Shown: in pieces, positions 17,748 to 26,280 of the stretch
How the letters are laid out: every line of letters begins with the position of its first letter
Numbering within the stretch: the first letter of the stretch is position 1
From: JAVBLQ01 sp031553435
GTDB lineage: Bacteria > Bacteroidota > Bacteroidia > Bacteroidales > Azobacteroidaceae
DNA length: 36,966 nucleotides
Direction of reading: 5' to 3'
Assembly: GCA_031553435.1 (NCBI GenBank)
Contig: JAVBLQ010000069.1
Location: 1 to 36,966 of the forward strand
Program-made: the position numbers and the translations under genes
The notes under the pieces: model-generated
Database searches by the model: none
Told to the model about the DNA's origin: nothing
What the model saw: the letters and a program-made list of their open reading frames with translations, nothing else

Positions 17748-19343
17748 ATGAAAAAGTTATTTGTGTTAGTTGCGTTTCTGTTGTCGGTCACGACAATGAT
17801 TCAGGCGCAAACTCCATCTCAGGCTATGAGAAAACTGGAAATGGTTGTCTATGTAATCAATAATATGTATGTCGATGATATTGATGATAATAAATTGACT
17901 GAAGATGCAATTATCGCATTACTGGATAAATTGGACCCTCATTCCAACTATATGAACAAGGAAGAGGTAAAAGAGCTAAATGAACCTTTGCAAGGCAATT
18001 TTGACGGCATCGGTATTCAATTCAATATGTTGACAGATACATTGTATGTTGCACAGGTAATTGCAGGCGGCCCTTCTCAGAAAGTAGGTTTGCTTCCGGG
18101 AGACCGCATCATCCAGGTAAATGACACATTGATTGCAGGTGTCAAGATGAAGAATTCGGACATTATGAAGCGTCTGCGTGGGCCTAAAGGTACCGTTGTA
18201 AACATAAAAGTGCTCAGAAGCGGGTCTCCGGATCTGATTCCGTTTAAAATTGTCAGGGGCAAAATACCTATTTATAGTATAGATGCATACTATATGGTGG
18301 ATAAGGAAACCGGTTATGTCAATATTTCCCGTTTTGCCAGTACAACTCACGATGAGTTTATGCAAGCTTTTACCGACCTGAAATCCAAAGGAATGAAAAA
18401 TCTGGTATTGGATCTGCAAGGAAACGGTGGAGGTTACCTGACTGCTGCTATCCAATTAGCCGATGAATTTTTAGATAATAAAAAATTAATTGTATATACC
18501 GAAGGAACTCATCAAAAGCGTGAAGATGCTTTGGCCGATGGAAAGGGAGTCTTTGAAACCGGTAAACTGGTGGTTTTGATCGATGAAACTTCAGCCTCAG
18601 CCAGTGAAATTGTTTCCGGTGCATTGCAAGATTGGGACAGGGCTGTGATCGTTGGCCGCAGAAGTTTCGGCAAAGGTTTGGTACAACGTCCGATTCCTCT
18701 TCCTGACGGAACAATGATTCGTTTGACTACGGCCAGATATTATACACCTTCGGGCCGTTCCATACAGAAACCTTATCAAAATGGTGATATTGATTCCTAT
18801 AATAATGATTTAGTTGAGCGTTATAATCATGGAGAAATGGTGAGTGCGGATAGTATTCATTTCCCCGATTCATTGAAATATAATACGTTGATAAATAAAC
18901 GGGTAGTTTATGGAGGAGGAGGAATCATGCCTGATTATTTTATCCCTGTGGATACCACCAATTATTCCAAATGGTACAGAAATGTGAATGCCAAAGGCAT
19001 TCCATATCGTTTGACAATGAATTATGTAGATAAAAACAGAGCATCTCTTAAATCGGAATATCGTAAATTCGATACATTTTACACTCAATATGAGATACCG
19101 GAAAGTTTAATAGATGAATTGAAAAAAATGGCTGAAAGTGATAGCGTTAAATTTAATCAGGAAGAATATGACAGATCGGAAGAATTTATGAAACTTCACT
19201 TGAAAGCGCTGATTGCTCAAGCTGTTTATGAAAAGAGTTTGTATTATACCCAGGTCATGAATGATCAGAATAAATCATTGAAGAAGGCAATGGATATTAT
19301 CAATGATCCGAAATTGTATGAAAGGTTATTGAGAGGAAAATAA
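17748..19343 (+). CDS. S41 family C-terminal processing peptidase
   Basis: This 531-residue periplasmic serine protease of the CtpA/Tsp family has a signal peptide (about 1-21, ending IQAQ). A PDZ domain follows at about 75-160 (GIGIQFNMLTDTLYVAQVI, GDRIIQVND). The catalytic core has SASASEIVSGAL with nucleophile Ser284, and the general-base Lys309 in GKGLVQ. The 25-residue spacing equals that in E. coli Tsp. It follows coaD by 11 bp and probably shares its transcript. The C-terminal 100 residues are a helical extension typical of Bacteroidetes members. The substrates are unknown. Confidence 0.92.
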   Translation: MKKLFVLVAFLLSVTTMIQAQTPSQAMRKLEMVVYVINNMYVDDIDDNKLTEDAIIALLDKLDPHSNYMNKEEVKELNEPLQGNFDGIGIQFNMLTDTLYVAQVIAGGPSQKVGLLPGDRIIQVNDTLIAGVKMKNSDIMKRLRGPKGTVVNIKVLRSGSPDLIPFKIVRGKIPIYSIDAYYMVDKETGYVNISRFASTTHDEFMQAFTDLKSKGMKNLVLDLQGNGGGYLTAAIQLADEFLDNKKLIVYTEGTHQKREDALADGKGVFETGKLVVLIDETSASASEIVSGALQDWDRAVIVGRRSFGKGLVQRPIPLPDGTMIRLTTARYYTPSGRSIQKPYQNGDIDSYNNDLVERYNHGEMVSADSIHFPDSLKYNTLINKRVVYGGGGIMPDYFIPVDTTNYSKWYRNVNAKGIPYRLTMNYVDKNRASLKSEYRKFDTFYTQYEIPESLIDELKKMAESDSVKFNQEEYDRSEEFMKLHLKALIAQAVYEKSLYYTQVMNDQNKSLKKAMDIINDPKLYERLLRGK

Positions 19344-19367
19344 AAAATATGGTTGTCTCAAAAGCAG

Positions 19368-19410
19368 ATCAATAGAACACGGATAACACAGTTATCCGTG
19401 TTCTATTGAT
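19368..19410. terminator. Bidirectional terminator hairpin between S41 protease and trxB
   Basis: A perfect 20-bp stem (19368-19387 with 19391-19410) encloses a 3-nt loop. It sits between two convergent genes and touches the trxB stop. No T-run follows on either strand, so it may act as a stability hairpin. The flank TTGTCTCAAAAGCA and the stem sequence around AGAACAC recur at 24252-24329. Confidence 0.7.
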
Positions 19411-20352
19411 TCATCCATTCAAATATCTTTCCGCTTCAATAGCAGCCATGCACCCGGTACCGGCGGCGGTAATTGCCTGCCGATAATGCGAGTCGGCTAC
19501 ATCTCCGGCGGCAAATACTCCCGGAAGCTTGGTTTTCGGAGTTCCGGAAATTGTTTTAATATATCCGATTTCATCTGTTTCCAAGTATTTTTTGAAAATA
19601 TCGGAATTAGGTTTATGTCCGATAGCAAGGAAAAAACCATCAATGGCAAGGTCTATTTTTTCTTCTTCGGGAGTTCCCATTTTTTTTACCAAATGAACAC
19701 CTTCCACGCCATTCGTGCCGAATAATCCGATTGCATTATGTTCGAATAAAACTTCGATTTTAGGGTGGGAGAGTACTCTTTTTTGCATAATCTTTGAAGC
19801 TCTCAGATAATTTTTTCTCACAATCACATAGACTTTAGAAGCTAATCCTGCGAGATATAAAGATTCTTCACAGGCAGTATCTCCACCGCCAACTACTGCT
19901 ACAACTTTTTTTCTATAAAAAAATCCGTCGCAAGTAGCACAAGCTGAAACTCCTTGTCCTGCATATTTTTGTTCGTCGGGCAGTCCGAGATATTTGGCTG
20001 TAGCTCCTGTTGCGATGATTAAAACATCTGTTTCAATCACTTTTTCCCCATCAATGGTGATCTTATATGGTTTGGATGAAAGATCGGAGTCTGTGGCTAT
20101 TCCTGATCTGATGTCTGCTCCGAATCGGATGGCTTGTTTGCGGAGATCTTCCATCAGTTCTGTCCCGGAAATTCCTTCCGGATAACCTGGAAAATTTTCC
20201 ACTTCGGTAGTTGTTGTCAATTGTCCTCCGGGTTGTATTCCTTCATATAATATAGGAGACAGATTAGACCTGGAAGCGTAGATGGCAGCCGTGTATCCGG
20301 CCGGACCGGATCCGATGATGAGACATCGGGTTTTTTCTGTTGAGTTGTCCAT
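19411..20352 (-). CDS. trxB: Thioredoxin-disulfide reductase
   Basis: TrxB passes electrons from NADPH through FAD to thioredoxin. The 313-residue protein has the FAD motif IIGSGPAGYTAAIYASR (12-28), the redox-active pair CATC at Cys138-Cys141, the NADPH motif GGGDTACEES (155-164) and the C-terminal FAD motif GVFAAGDVAD. This is the full normal length. It is last in the minus-strand set ftsK-lolA-trxB. The upstream gap to lolA is filled by a GTTAC hairpin. Confidence 0.96.
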   Translation of the reverse strand: MDNSTEKTRCLIIGSGPAGYTAAIYASRSNLSPILYEGIQPGGQLTTTTEVENFPGYPEGISGTELMEDLRKQAIRFGADIRSGIATDSDLSSKPYKITIDGEKVIETDVLIIATGATAKYLGLPDEQKYAGQGVSACATCDGFFYRKKVVAVVGGGDTACEESLYLAGLASKVYVIVRKNYLRASKIMQKRVLSHPKIEVLFEHNAIGLFGTNGVEGVHLVKKMGTPEEEKIDLAIDGFFLAIGHKPNSDIFKKYLETDEIGYIKTISGTPKTKLPGVFAAGDVADSHYRQAITAAGTGCMAAIEAERYLNG

Positions 20353-20357
20353 ATTTA

Positions 20358-20460
20358 GTTACAAGTTATTGGTTACGGGTTACGGGTTACAGGTTACAAG
20401 TTACAGGTAATTATTTTTCATTTTCCTGTAACTTGTAACCCGTAACTTATAATCCATAAC
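20358..20460. repeat. GTTACNN heptamer hairpin (lolA to trxB junction)
   Basis: Seven exact-length units starting GTTA (GTTACAA, GTTATTG, GTTACGG, GTTACGG, GTTACAG, GTTACAA, GTTACAG) occupy 20358-20406. The reverse-complement arm is at 20425-20460 and touches the lolA stop codon. Same family and same unit number as the left arm at 9837-9885. Confidence 0.9.
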
Positions 20461-21111
20461 TTATCTTAAATCAATCACTTCTGCTTTCGGATAATTTTTT
20501 TTATTAAAAACAAAAACCTCATCGATCAACAACATATTTGTCTGATACCTATTGATGTAGATATTATTGTTTATCTGACTTTTGTTGATGATTGAAATAG
20601 AGGTGGGTAAGTTTGAGCTTTTCCCTATTTGAATAATAATTTTGCTGATATCCGATTTTTTTGTTTGCGGAGTCAGTTCTATTTCTGAAACGGCATTCCC
20701 TTTGATATCTTTTTTTTCTCCGGTATATTTATAATTAAATCCTTTTTGATAAATACTGAATATGGCAACAGGATTGATCATTTGTAATTCTTCATCCGAA
20801 GGCTCACTGATATTCACTTCGTCACTGGATTTCATGTAAGTCCATTGAGTTTTTCCGTCAAACCAGGTTTCCGTATCCGGAGTGGATAAATAGAACTTAT
20901 TGCTTTTCATTAAAATACTGCCTTCAAAACTTTCGGATATTTTTTGTTTTACATTTTTGACATTCAAGGTAAAAGATGCAAACACACCACCTGCAGATTG
21001 ATAAGTAGCAGCCGATTTATCCAATATATCTTTGGCTTTAGCATCTTTTTGTGCTATTATTCCTAAAGGAAGAACGGTGAATATGAGTAAAAAAATAATT
21101 GTTCTTTTCAT
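20461..21111 (-). CDS. lolA: LolA-like outer membrane lipoprotein carrier
   Basis: This 216-residue periplasmic protein has a signal peptide (about 1-20, FLLIFTVLPLGIIAQ). The mature part shows the LolA pattern: AKDILDKSAATYQSAGG, alternating strands FTLNVKN...SFEGSILMKSNKFYLSTPDTETWFDGK and a late TPQTKKSDISKI. It would shuttle lipoproteins across the periplasm. Bacteroidetes LolA-like proteins diverge strongly, so the symbol is given by family resemblance and by its place next to ftsK, a common order in this phylum. No frameshift or truncation is seen. Confidence 0.8.
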   Translation of the reverse strand: MKRTIIFLLIFTVLPLGIIAQKDAKAKDILDKSAATYQSAGGVFASFTLNVKNVKQKISESFEGSILMKSNKFYLSTPDTETWFDGKTQWTYMKSSDEVNISEPSDEELQMINPVAIFSIYQKGFNYKYTGEKKDIKGNAVSEIELTPQTKKSDISKIIIQIGKSSNLPTSISIINKSQINNNIYINRYQTNMLLIDEVFVFNKKNYPKAEVIDLR

Positions 21112-21123
21112 GTTTTTAATTGA

Positions 21124-21162
21124 GTTACGGGTTGCAAGTTACGAGTTACGAGTTACAAGTAC
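21124..21162. repeat. Five GTTACNN heptamers (single arm)
   Basis: GTTACGG, GTTGCAA, GTTACGA, GTTACGA and GTTACAA, then a partial GTAC, fill the gap between ftsK and lolA. No opposing arm exists. The neighbouring AATTGAGAATTGAAAA on the minus strand carries the ftsK stop. Confidence 0.8.
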
Positions 21163-21173
21163 ATTTTCAATTC

Positions 21174-23621
21174 TCAATTTTTTAAGTTGTTCAATATTTG
21201 TTCCAACTGATATTCATCCTGTACCAATACCTGTCTGGCCTTACTTCCTTCAAATGGGCCGACAATTCCGGCGGCTTCCAGTTGATCCATGAGCCTTCCG
21301 GCACGATTATATCCGATGGAAAATTTTCTCTGTATCAATGAGGTAGAACCTTGTTGGTGAATGATAATGAGACGAGCGGCTTCATCAAAAAGTGAATCCC
21401 TGTCATTCAAATCAACAGCGCCAGGCCTATCTCCACTATCCTCCCCAACATATTCAGGCAATAAAAATGCTGTTGTATATCCTTGTTGTCTACTGATATA
21501 TTCTGAAATATTCTGTACTTCCGGAGTATCTACAAATGCGCATTGTACACGGCTGACATCGCTTCCTTGTGAGAACAACAAGTCACCACGTCCGATCAAT
21601 TGATTGGCTCCCGGTCCGTCGAGAATAGTTCTTGAATCAATCATGGATGTTACGCGGAATGCGATACGGGCAGGGAAGTTCGCCTTGATTGTTCCTGTAA
21701 TGATGTTGGTTGTAGGACGTTGTGTCGCAATTACCATATGGATACCTACGGCCCTGGCTTTCTGTGCGATACGGGCAATCGGTAGTTCTATTTCTTTACC
21801 GGCAGTCATGATCAGGTCTCCGAACTCATCGATTACCACGACAATGTAAGGCATATATTTATGACCTTTCATCGGATTTAATTTCCGTGTAATAAATTTT
21901 TCGTTGTATTCTTTGATGTTACGGGTACCCGCTTTCATCAACAGGTCATAACGGTCATCCATTTCCTTGGTCAATGAGTTGAGTGTATAGATCACTTTGG
22001 TAAAATCTGTGATGATAGGTTTATCCACATCCGGCAACTTGGCCAGAAAATGTTTTTCTATGACAGAATAAATGTTAAACTCTACCATTTTGGGATCTAC
22101 CATCACAAATTTGACTTCGGCCGGATGCTTTTTGTATAATATGGAAGTAATGACGGCGTTGAGTCCGACAGATTTCCCTTGTCCGGTAGCTCCTGCCACC
22201 AGCAAGTGTGGCATTTTGCACAAATCAACCATGAATATTTCATTGGTGATAGTTTTCCCGATGGCAATCGGCAAATCGAATGTTGATTCCTGGAATTTTT
22301 TGGAAGCAATGATCGATTGCATGGATACTATTTGCGGATCTTTGTTGGGTACTTCAATCCCGATAGTGCCTTTTCCGGGCATAGGAGCTATGATACGGAT
22401 TCCTAAAGCCGATAAGCTCATAGCAATATCATCTTCCAGATTTCGTATTTTTGAGATTCTTACGCCATCTTCCGGAATGATCTCGTATAGCGTGATGGTC
22501 GGGCCAACCGTTGCTTTGATGGATTTTATTTTAATTCCATAATGTTCCAACGTTTGTGTGATACGGTTTTTATTGGCGTTTTGTTCATCCATATCCACCT
22601 CGGAACTTTTGGTTTCATATCTTTTTAATAAATCAATACTTGGAAAGCGATAATTGGATAAATCCCGTCTTGGATCATATGGTCCGAGTTTTTCCAAATC
22701 CCCGGATTCATCATCATTTTTTTCGATAATCAACGGAGGCCTGTCATTTCTTTCTTCAGGAACAGGGATATGATATTCTTCATCTTTGGGCCTGATAACT
22801 TCAAAAGTGTCTTTTTTATTGGTTTCTTCTATTCTGACAAACGATTTATCCTCCTTTTCTTTATTTTCTACAAGGATATTGGGTTTATGTTCAATGGGTT
22901 CAATTTTTTCTTTTTTCTCCTTTTTTTCTTCTTTCTTTTCTTTTTCTTCTTCCTGAATATCTTTTTCTTTGCGATTATTAAAATTGAATTCGGGCTTTTT
23001 CAATGGAACTTTTAACCCGAATAATTTTCTCAGAAAAGGAATGGTTTGAGCGCTGACAAAGATCATGAAAATGATGAATGTAGTGAGAATCAATATGACG
23101 GAACCTGGTGTGCCTAAGTTGTTTTTCAAAATATCGGATATGATCAGCCCATGTTTTCCTCCGATATACACTGCTGTTCCCGCAAAGAAAGAACCGAAGA
23201 AAAAAGAAAGTGCAACAGAGCACCACAACATGGCAAGGGTACAAATGATGAATCTTTTGATGAGTCGTATCCTTTTTACCTTCATTAATTTCAATCCTAA
23301 AGAAGCAATAAAGAATAACATGAAAAAGGAGGAAATTCCGAACCATTCATTCATTAGCAGGTTGCTTAAACAGGCGCCTCTTGTTCCTGTCCAGTTTTGG
23401 ATTCCGTTTACCCCTTCCATATGGAAAATAGACAGGCCTTCTATTTTACTTTGGTCGGCGGCTCCGGTAAAAAAGAAAGAAATCATGGACAATCCGGCAT
23501 AGACAGTAAGCATCAGGAAAAGAAGACCCACTATAAAATGAGTTACTTCACTTCTGATAATCTGCATGAGAAGGGATATTTCACTACTTGTTGATTTTTT
23601 TTTGGATTTGCCTCCGGACAT
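21174..23621 (-). CDS. ftsK: DNA translocase FtsK/SpoIIIE
   Basis: FtsK pumps chromosomal DNA through the closing septum and aids dimer resolution. The 815-residue protein has four membrane segments in the first 200 residues. A highly charged Lys/Glu linker follows (about 215-255). Then comes the motor, with Walker A GATGQGKS at 477-484 and Walker B VVIDEFGD with Asp598-Glu599. The C-terminal gamma domain (SLIQRKFSIGYNRAGRLMDQ, about 745-765) reads KOPS-like sites. The length is typical for Bacteroidetes. The TGA stop is embedded in an AATTGA-type repeat. It is divergent from the DUF5063 gene. Confidence 0.96.
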   Translation of the reverse strand: MSGGKSKKKSTSSEISLLMQIIRSEVTHFIVGLLFLMLTVYAGLSMISFFFTGAADQSKIEGLSIFHMEGVNGIQNWTGTRGACLSNLLMNEWFGISSFFMLFFIASLGLKLMKVKRIRLIKRFIICTLAMLWCSVALSFFFGSFFAGTAVYIGGKHGLIISDILKNNLGTPGSVILILTTFIIFMIFVSAQTIPFLRKLFGLKVPLKKPEFNFNNRKEKDIQEEEKEKKEEKKEKKEKIEPIEHKPNILVENKEKEDKSFVRIEETNKKDTFEVIRPKDEEYHIPVPEERNDRPPLIIEKNDDESGDLEKLGPYDPRRDLSNYRFPSIDLLKRYETKSSEVDMDEQNANKNRITQTLEHYGIKIKSIKATVGPTITLYEIIPEDGVRISKIRNLEDDIAMSLSALGIRIIAPMPGKGTIGIEVPNKDPQIVSMQSIIASKKFQESTFDLPIAIGKTITNEIFMVDLCKMPHLLVAGATGQGKSVGLNAVITSILYKKHPAEVKFVMVDPKMVEFNIYSVIEKHFLAKLPDVDKPIITDFTKVIYTLNSLTKEMDDRYDLLMKAGTRNIKEYNEKFITRKLNPMKGHKYMPYIVVVIDEFGDLIMTAGKEIELPIARIAQKARAVGIHMVIATQRPTTNIITGTIKANFPARIAFRVTSMIDSRTILDGPGANQLIGRGDLLFSQGSDVSRVQCAFVDTPEVQNISEYISRQQGYTTAFLLPEYVGEDSGDRPGAVDLNDRDSLFDEAARLIIIHQQGSTSLIQRKFSIGYNRAGRLMDQLEAAGIVGPFEGSKARQVLVQDEYQLEQILNNLKN

Positions 23622-23677
23622 TATGAATTATTAGAATTAAAAATACATGAATTAAATTTGTATCCTAAAATAGTATG

Positions 23678-23714
23678 CAAAATTAGCAAATAACTTTATT
23701 TTCATGTACATTTG
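23678..23714. promoter_or_regulatory. Divergent promoter elements, ftsK and DUF5063 gene
   Basis: In the 120-bp divergent gap TACATTTG (23707-23714, plus) is a perfect TAnnTTTG element 27 bp before the DUF5063 ATG. TAATTTTG (23685-23678, minus) is a match facing ftsK. Clear -33 TTTG elements were not found. Confidence 0.45.
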
Positions 23715-23741
23715 TTGTCTTAATTTCGTGAAGAATTTAAT

Positions 23742-24245
23742 ATGAAGGAAGTTATTTATTCAGACCAAACAATTGATTTTGCCAGGGTAACACTGGAATA
23801 TTGTAAGTTGTTGGAAAAAGTTCAGGAATGTGAAAAGTCGGATTTTGTTGATAAAATCTCGAAAATACTTCCATTAATATATTTAAAAATACAGATGCTT
23901 CCTTCCATAGAGGAATATTTTGAGTCGGATTTGGAAATCGGAATTACAGAAGAAACATACAATGCGATTGTTAACAGAATTTCTTCACTTTTAGGAGAAG
24001 ATGATTTATATCTGGAGACTTTCCATCCGGACATCCAATACAGTGATACTCCGATAGCAACAACTATTTCTGAAAATCTGGCGGATATTTATCAGGATTT
24101 TGGTAATTTTATTGCTGTTTTTAAATCGGGAATTCCGGAATCTATGAATGATGCATTATATTTATGTGTTCAAAATTTCAAAGATTATTGGGGGCAAAAA
24201 TTGGTGAATGTATTGAGAGCTATACATAATTTAAAATATAGTTGA
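23742..24245 (+). CDS. DUF5063 family protein
   Basis: This 167-residue acidic helical cytoplasmic protein of unknown function has no signal peptide or membrane segment. Recognisable stretches are DFARVTLEYCKLLE (about 12-25) and SENLADIYQDFGNFIAVFKSG (about 109-129), followed by a Trp-containing C-terminal helix FKDYWGQKLVNVLRAIHNL. The family name is from memory of this pattern. In Bacteroidetes it sits before a 3'-5' exonuclease and an RlmI-like methyltransferase, as here, suggesting a link to RNA or DNA metabolism, though this is only inferred. Confidence 0.75.
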   Translation: MKEVIYSDQTIDFARVTLEYCKLLEKVQECEKSDFVDKISKILPLIYLKIQMLPSIEEYFESDLEIGITEETYNAIVNRISSLLGEDDLYLETFHPDIQYSDTPIATTISENLADIYQDFGNFIAVFKSGIPESMNDALYLCVQNFKDYWGQKLVNVLRAIHNLKYS

Positions 24246-24251
24246 AGGAGA

Positions 24252-24329
24252 CTGTCTCAAAAGCAAATCAACAGAACACAGATGACACGGATTACACAGA
24301 TTCGTGTTCTAATTTCACTTTTGAGACGG
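24252..24329. repeat. Intergenic hairpin with GTCTCAAAAG ends and 9-nt inner units
   Basis: The outer arms GTCTCAAAAG (24254-24263) and CTTTTGAGAC (24318-24327) pair perfectly. Inside, AGAACAC (24273-24279) pairs with GTGTTCT (24304-24310), and the loop side has 9-nt units CACAGATGA and CACGGATTA. It lies between the DUF5063 and exonuclease genes. Part of it resembles 19354-19385. Confidence 0.8.
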
Positions 24330-24360
24330 TCCCTTTCAACCTTAAACAGAGTAAAACATT

Positions 24361-24966
24361 GTGTCTGAAGTAAAAAGTATAACAAAAGAACAAATATCTC
24401 AATTGCCGGTTGAGGAATTTGGAGGGGAAATAATTGTAATTGAAACCGAAATAGAAGTAGAAAATGCGATTAACCAGCTGTCCGGCCATTCCATTGTTGG
24501 TTTTGATACGGAAACCAAACCTGTTTACAAAAAAGGTAATCCGAGAGGAGTTGCTCTGATGCAATTATCAACGAATGATATTTGTTACCTGTTCAGAATA
24601 AATAAGTTAGGGTTTCCTTCTTGTCTTCTTGATTTTCTGATTAATCCGAAGGTAAAGAAAATAGGATTATCATTAAAAGATGATTTTGCATCCATGAACA
24701 GGAGAAGCAAAGTAGATTTTAAAGGATTTGAAGACCTGCAACAACTGGTGCCCCATTACGGCATATCAGATAGTAGTTTACAGAAAGTTTACGCATTACT
24801 TTTCGAAAAAAAAATATCCAAATCACAAAGACTCACGAATTGGGAGGCAGATTCATTAACAATTGCCCAAAAGAAATATGCAGCTTTAGATGCCTGGGCT
24901 TGTTTGAAAATATATCAGAAATTAATAAATGGAGGGAATAGTGAAAAAAATATACTTGCGTCCTAA
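24361..24966 (+). CDS. 3'-5' exonuclease, DEDDy family (RNase D-like)
   Basis: This 201-residue nuclease shows the DEDDy acidic residues in order: FDTET (Asp49, Glu51), GLSLKDD (about Asp107) and YAALDAWA (Tyr173, Asp177). It has only the exonuclease domain and lacks the HRDC domains of RNase D, so its substrate (RNA or DNA) is open. The start is GTG 24361; no ATG is better placed. Its 3' end overlaps the next gene by 38 bases, which indicates translational coupling. Confidence 0.88.
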   Translation: MSEVKSITKEQISQLPVEEFGGEIIVIETEIEVENAINQLSGHSIVGFDTETKPVYKKGNPRGVALMQLSTNDICYLFRINKLGFPSCLLDFLINPKVKKIGLSLKDDFASMNRRSKVDFKGFEDLQQLVPHYGISDSSLQKVYALLFEKKISKSQRLTNWEADSLTIAQKKYAALDAWACLKIYQKLINGGNSEKNILAS

Positions 24967-26122
24967 AAAGGAAGAGTCGATTTTGCGATATCACCCCTGG
25001 ATTTTTTCGGGAGCCATTCAACAAATGGACGATCATATTGAAGAGGGAGAGTTAGTTGAAGTTTACAGTTCCTTACAAAAATTTCTGGCTATAGGTCATT
25101 ATCAGATTGGAAGTATTGCGGTTCGCATCCTTTCTTTCGAGCCTTGTGTGATTGATCAGAATTTTTGGAGAGAACGCCTGTTGTCTGCCTACAATCTCCG
25201 GAAATCGCTGAAATTAACAGGGACTCCTCACAATAATACTTATCGTTTGATACATGGTGAGGGTGATTTTCTTCCTGGATTAGTTATCGATGTTTATGAT
25301 GATACAGCTGTAATTCAAGCCCATTCCGTAGGAATGCATAAAGAACGGCATATATTATCGGATGTTTTGATGGAAGTGTTGGACGGTCAAATTCACAATA
25401 TCTATTATAAATCAGAAACTACATTACCATATAAAGCTGGGTTAGAGGCCGAAAATGTTTATTTGAAAGGAGGTCCGACCGAACAAAATATTGCTATTGA
25501 AAATGATTTGAAATTTCAAATCGACTGGGAAAAAGGACAAAAAACAGGTTTTTTCGTTGATCAACGTGAAAATCGAATGTTGTTAGGAAAATATGCTCAA
25601 AATCGTGATGTTTTGAATATGTTTTGCTATACCGGTGGATTTTCTGTTTATGCAATGAAAGGAGAAGCTAAAATAGTACATTCTGTGGATAGTTCTTCTA
25701 AGGCAATCAACATCACCAACAAAAATATGGAATTAAATTTTCCGGGTGATAGCAGACATTGGTCATATTGCGAAGATGCGTTCCGGTTTCTGGATCAAAT
25801 CGATAACAAATATGATTTGATTATTCTGGATCCTCCTGCGTTTGCCAAGCATAAAAATGTATTGAGAAATGCGCTGCAAGGCTACAGAAAATTGAATGCG
25901 ATTGCCATTGAAAAGATAAAACCAGGAGGAATTATTTTTACTTTTTCCTGTTCCCAGGTTGTGAGTAAAGAAAACTTCAGGCTGGCAGTTTTTAGCGCCG
26001 CTGCTCAGTCCGGAAGGAAGGTTAGAATTCTTCATCAATTGGTACAGCCAATGGATCATCCTGTAAATATATATCATCCTGAAAGTGAATATCTTAAAGG
26101 ATTTGTTCTCTATGTTGAATAA
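24929..26122 (+). CDS. Class I SAM-dependent rRNA methyltransferase (RlmI-like)
   Basis: The 397-residue protein has an N-terminal PUA-like domain (about 5-70, with HPWIFSGAI) and a Rossmann methyltransferase domain. Motifs are DQRENR (211-216), SAM-binding NMFCYTGGFS (230-239), catalytic-loop DPPAFA (301-306) and SCSQ (340-343), whose Cys341 matches the nucleophile used for cytosine-C5 methylation. E. coli RlmI modifies C1962 of 23S rRNA, and the same role is likely here. ATG 24929 overlaps the exonuclease gene; a GTG at 24941 is an alternative start. Confidence 0.88.
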   Translation: MEGIVKKIYLRPKKEESILRYHPWIFSGAIQQMDDHIEEGELVEVYSSLQKFLAIGHYQIGSIAVRILSFEPCVIDQNFWRERLLSAYNLRKSLKLTGTPHNNTYRLIHGEGDFLPGLVIDVYDDTAVIQAHSVGMHKERHILSDVLMEVLDGQIHNIYYKSETTLPYKAGLEAENVYLKGGPTEQNIAIENDLKFQIDWEKGQKTGFFVDQRENRMLLGKYAQNRDVLNMFCYTGGFSVYAMKGEAKIVHSVDSSSKAINITNKNMELNFPGDSRHWSYCEDAFRFLDQIDNKYDLIILDPPAFAKHKNVLRNALQGYRKLNAIAIEKIKPGGIIFTFSCSQVVSKENFRLAVFSAAAQSGRKVRILHQLVQPMDHPVNIYHPESEYLKGFVLYVE

Positions 26123-26171
26123 ATTCAAAAAATTAAATAATGTTAATTACAAGAAAAAAATCGCTCAAAAA

Positions 26172-26204
26172 TTATGTTATATAACATAAAATCGCATATC
26201 TTTG
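26172..26204 (+). promoter_or_regulatory. Palindrome next to a -7 promoter element
   Basis: TTATGTTATATAACATAA (26172-26189) is a perfect 18-bp palindrome. Eight bases further lies TATCTTTG (26197-26204), a perfect TAnnTTTG element. The palindrome occupies the space upstream of -7 where a repressor or activator would act. The only downstream product seen is the candidate small RNA at 26210-26280. Confidence 0.55.
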
Positions 26205-26209
26205 TACTG

Positions 26210-26280
26210 TGTTTTTCATGGTATTAGATTTAAGGTTAACAATGAAGATTGGTTGTCGGGATGACAACCTTTCCTTTTTT
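26210..26280 (+). ncRNA. Candidate small RNA with intrinsic terminator
   Basis: About 6 nt after a TATCTTTG promoter element begins a roughly 70-nt stretch that ends in GGTTGTC-GGGAT-GACAACC (26251-26269), a 7-bp stem, followed by a T-rich run (26270-26280). Promoter plus terminator without a convincing reading frame suggests an independent small RNA. The region around TTTAAGGTTAAC looks like sequence I recall at intergenic sites in other Bacteroidales, but I cannot name the family. Confidence 0.5.

Noticed and set aside
22860..22990. Low-complexity Lys/Glu stretch as a separate repeat element
   Set aside because: It is the charged linker between the membrane and motor domains of FtsK, in frame and typical of the family.
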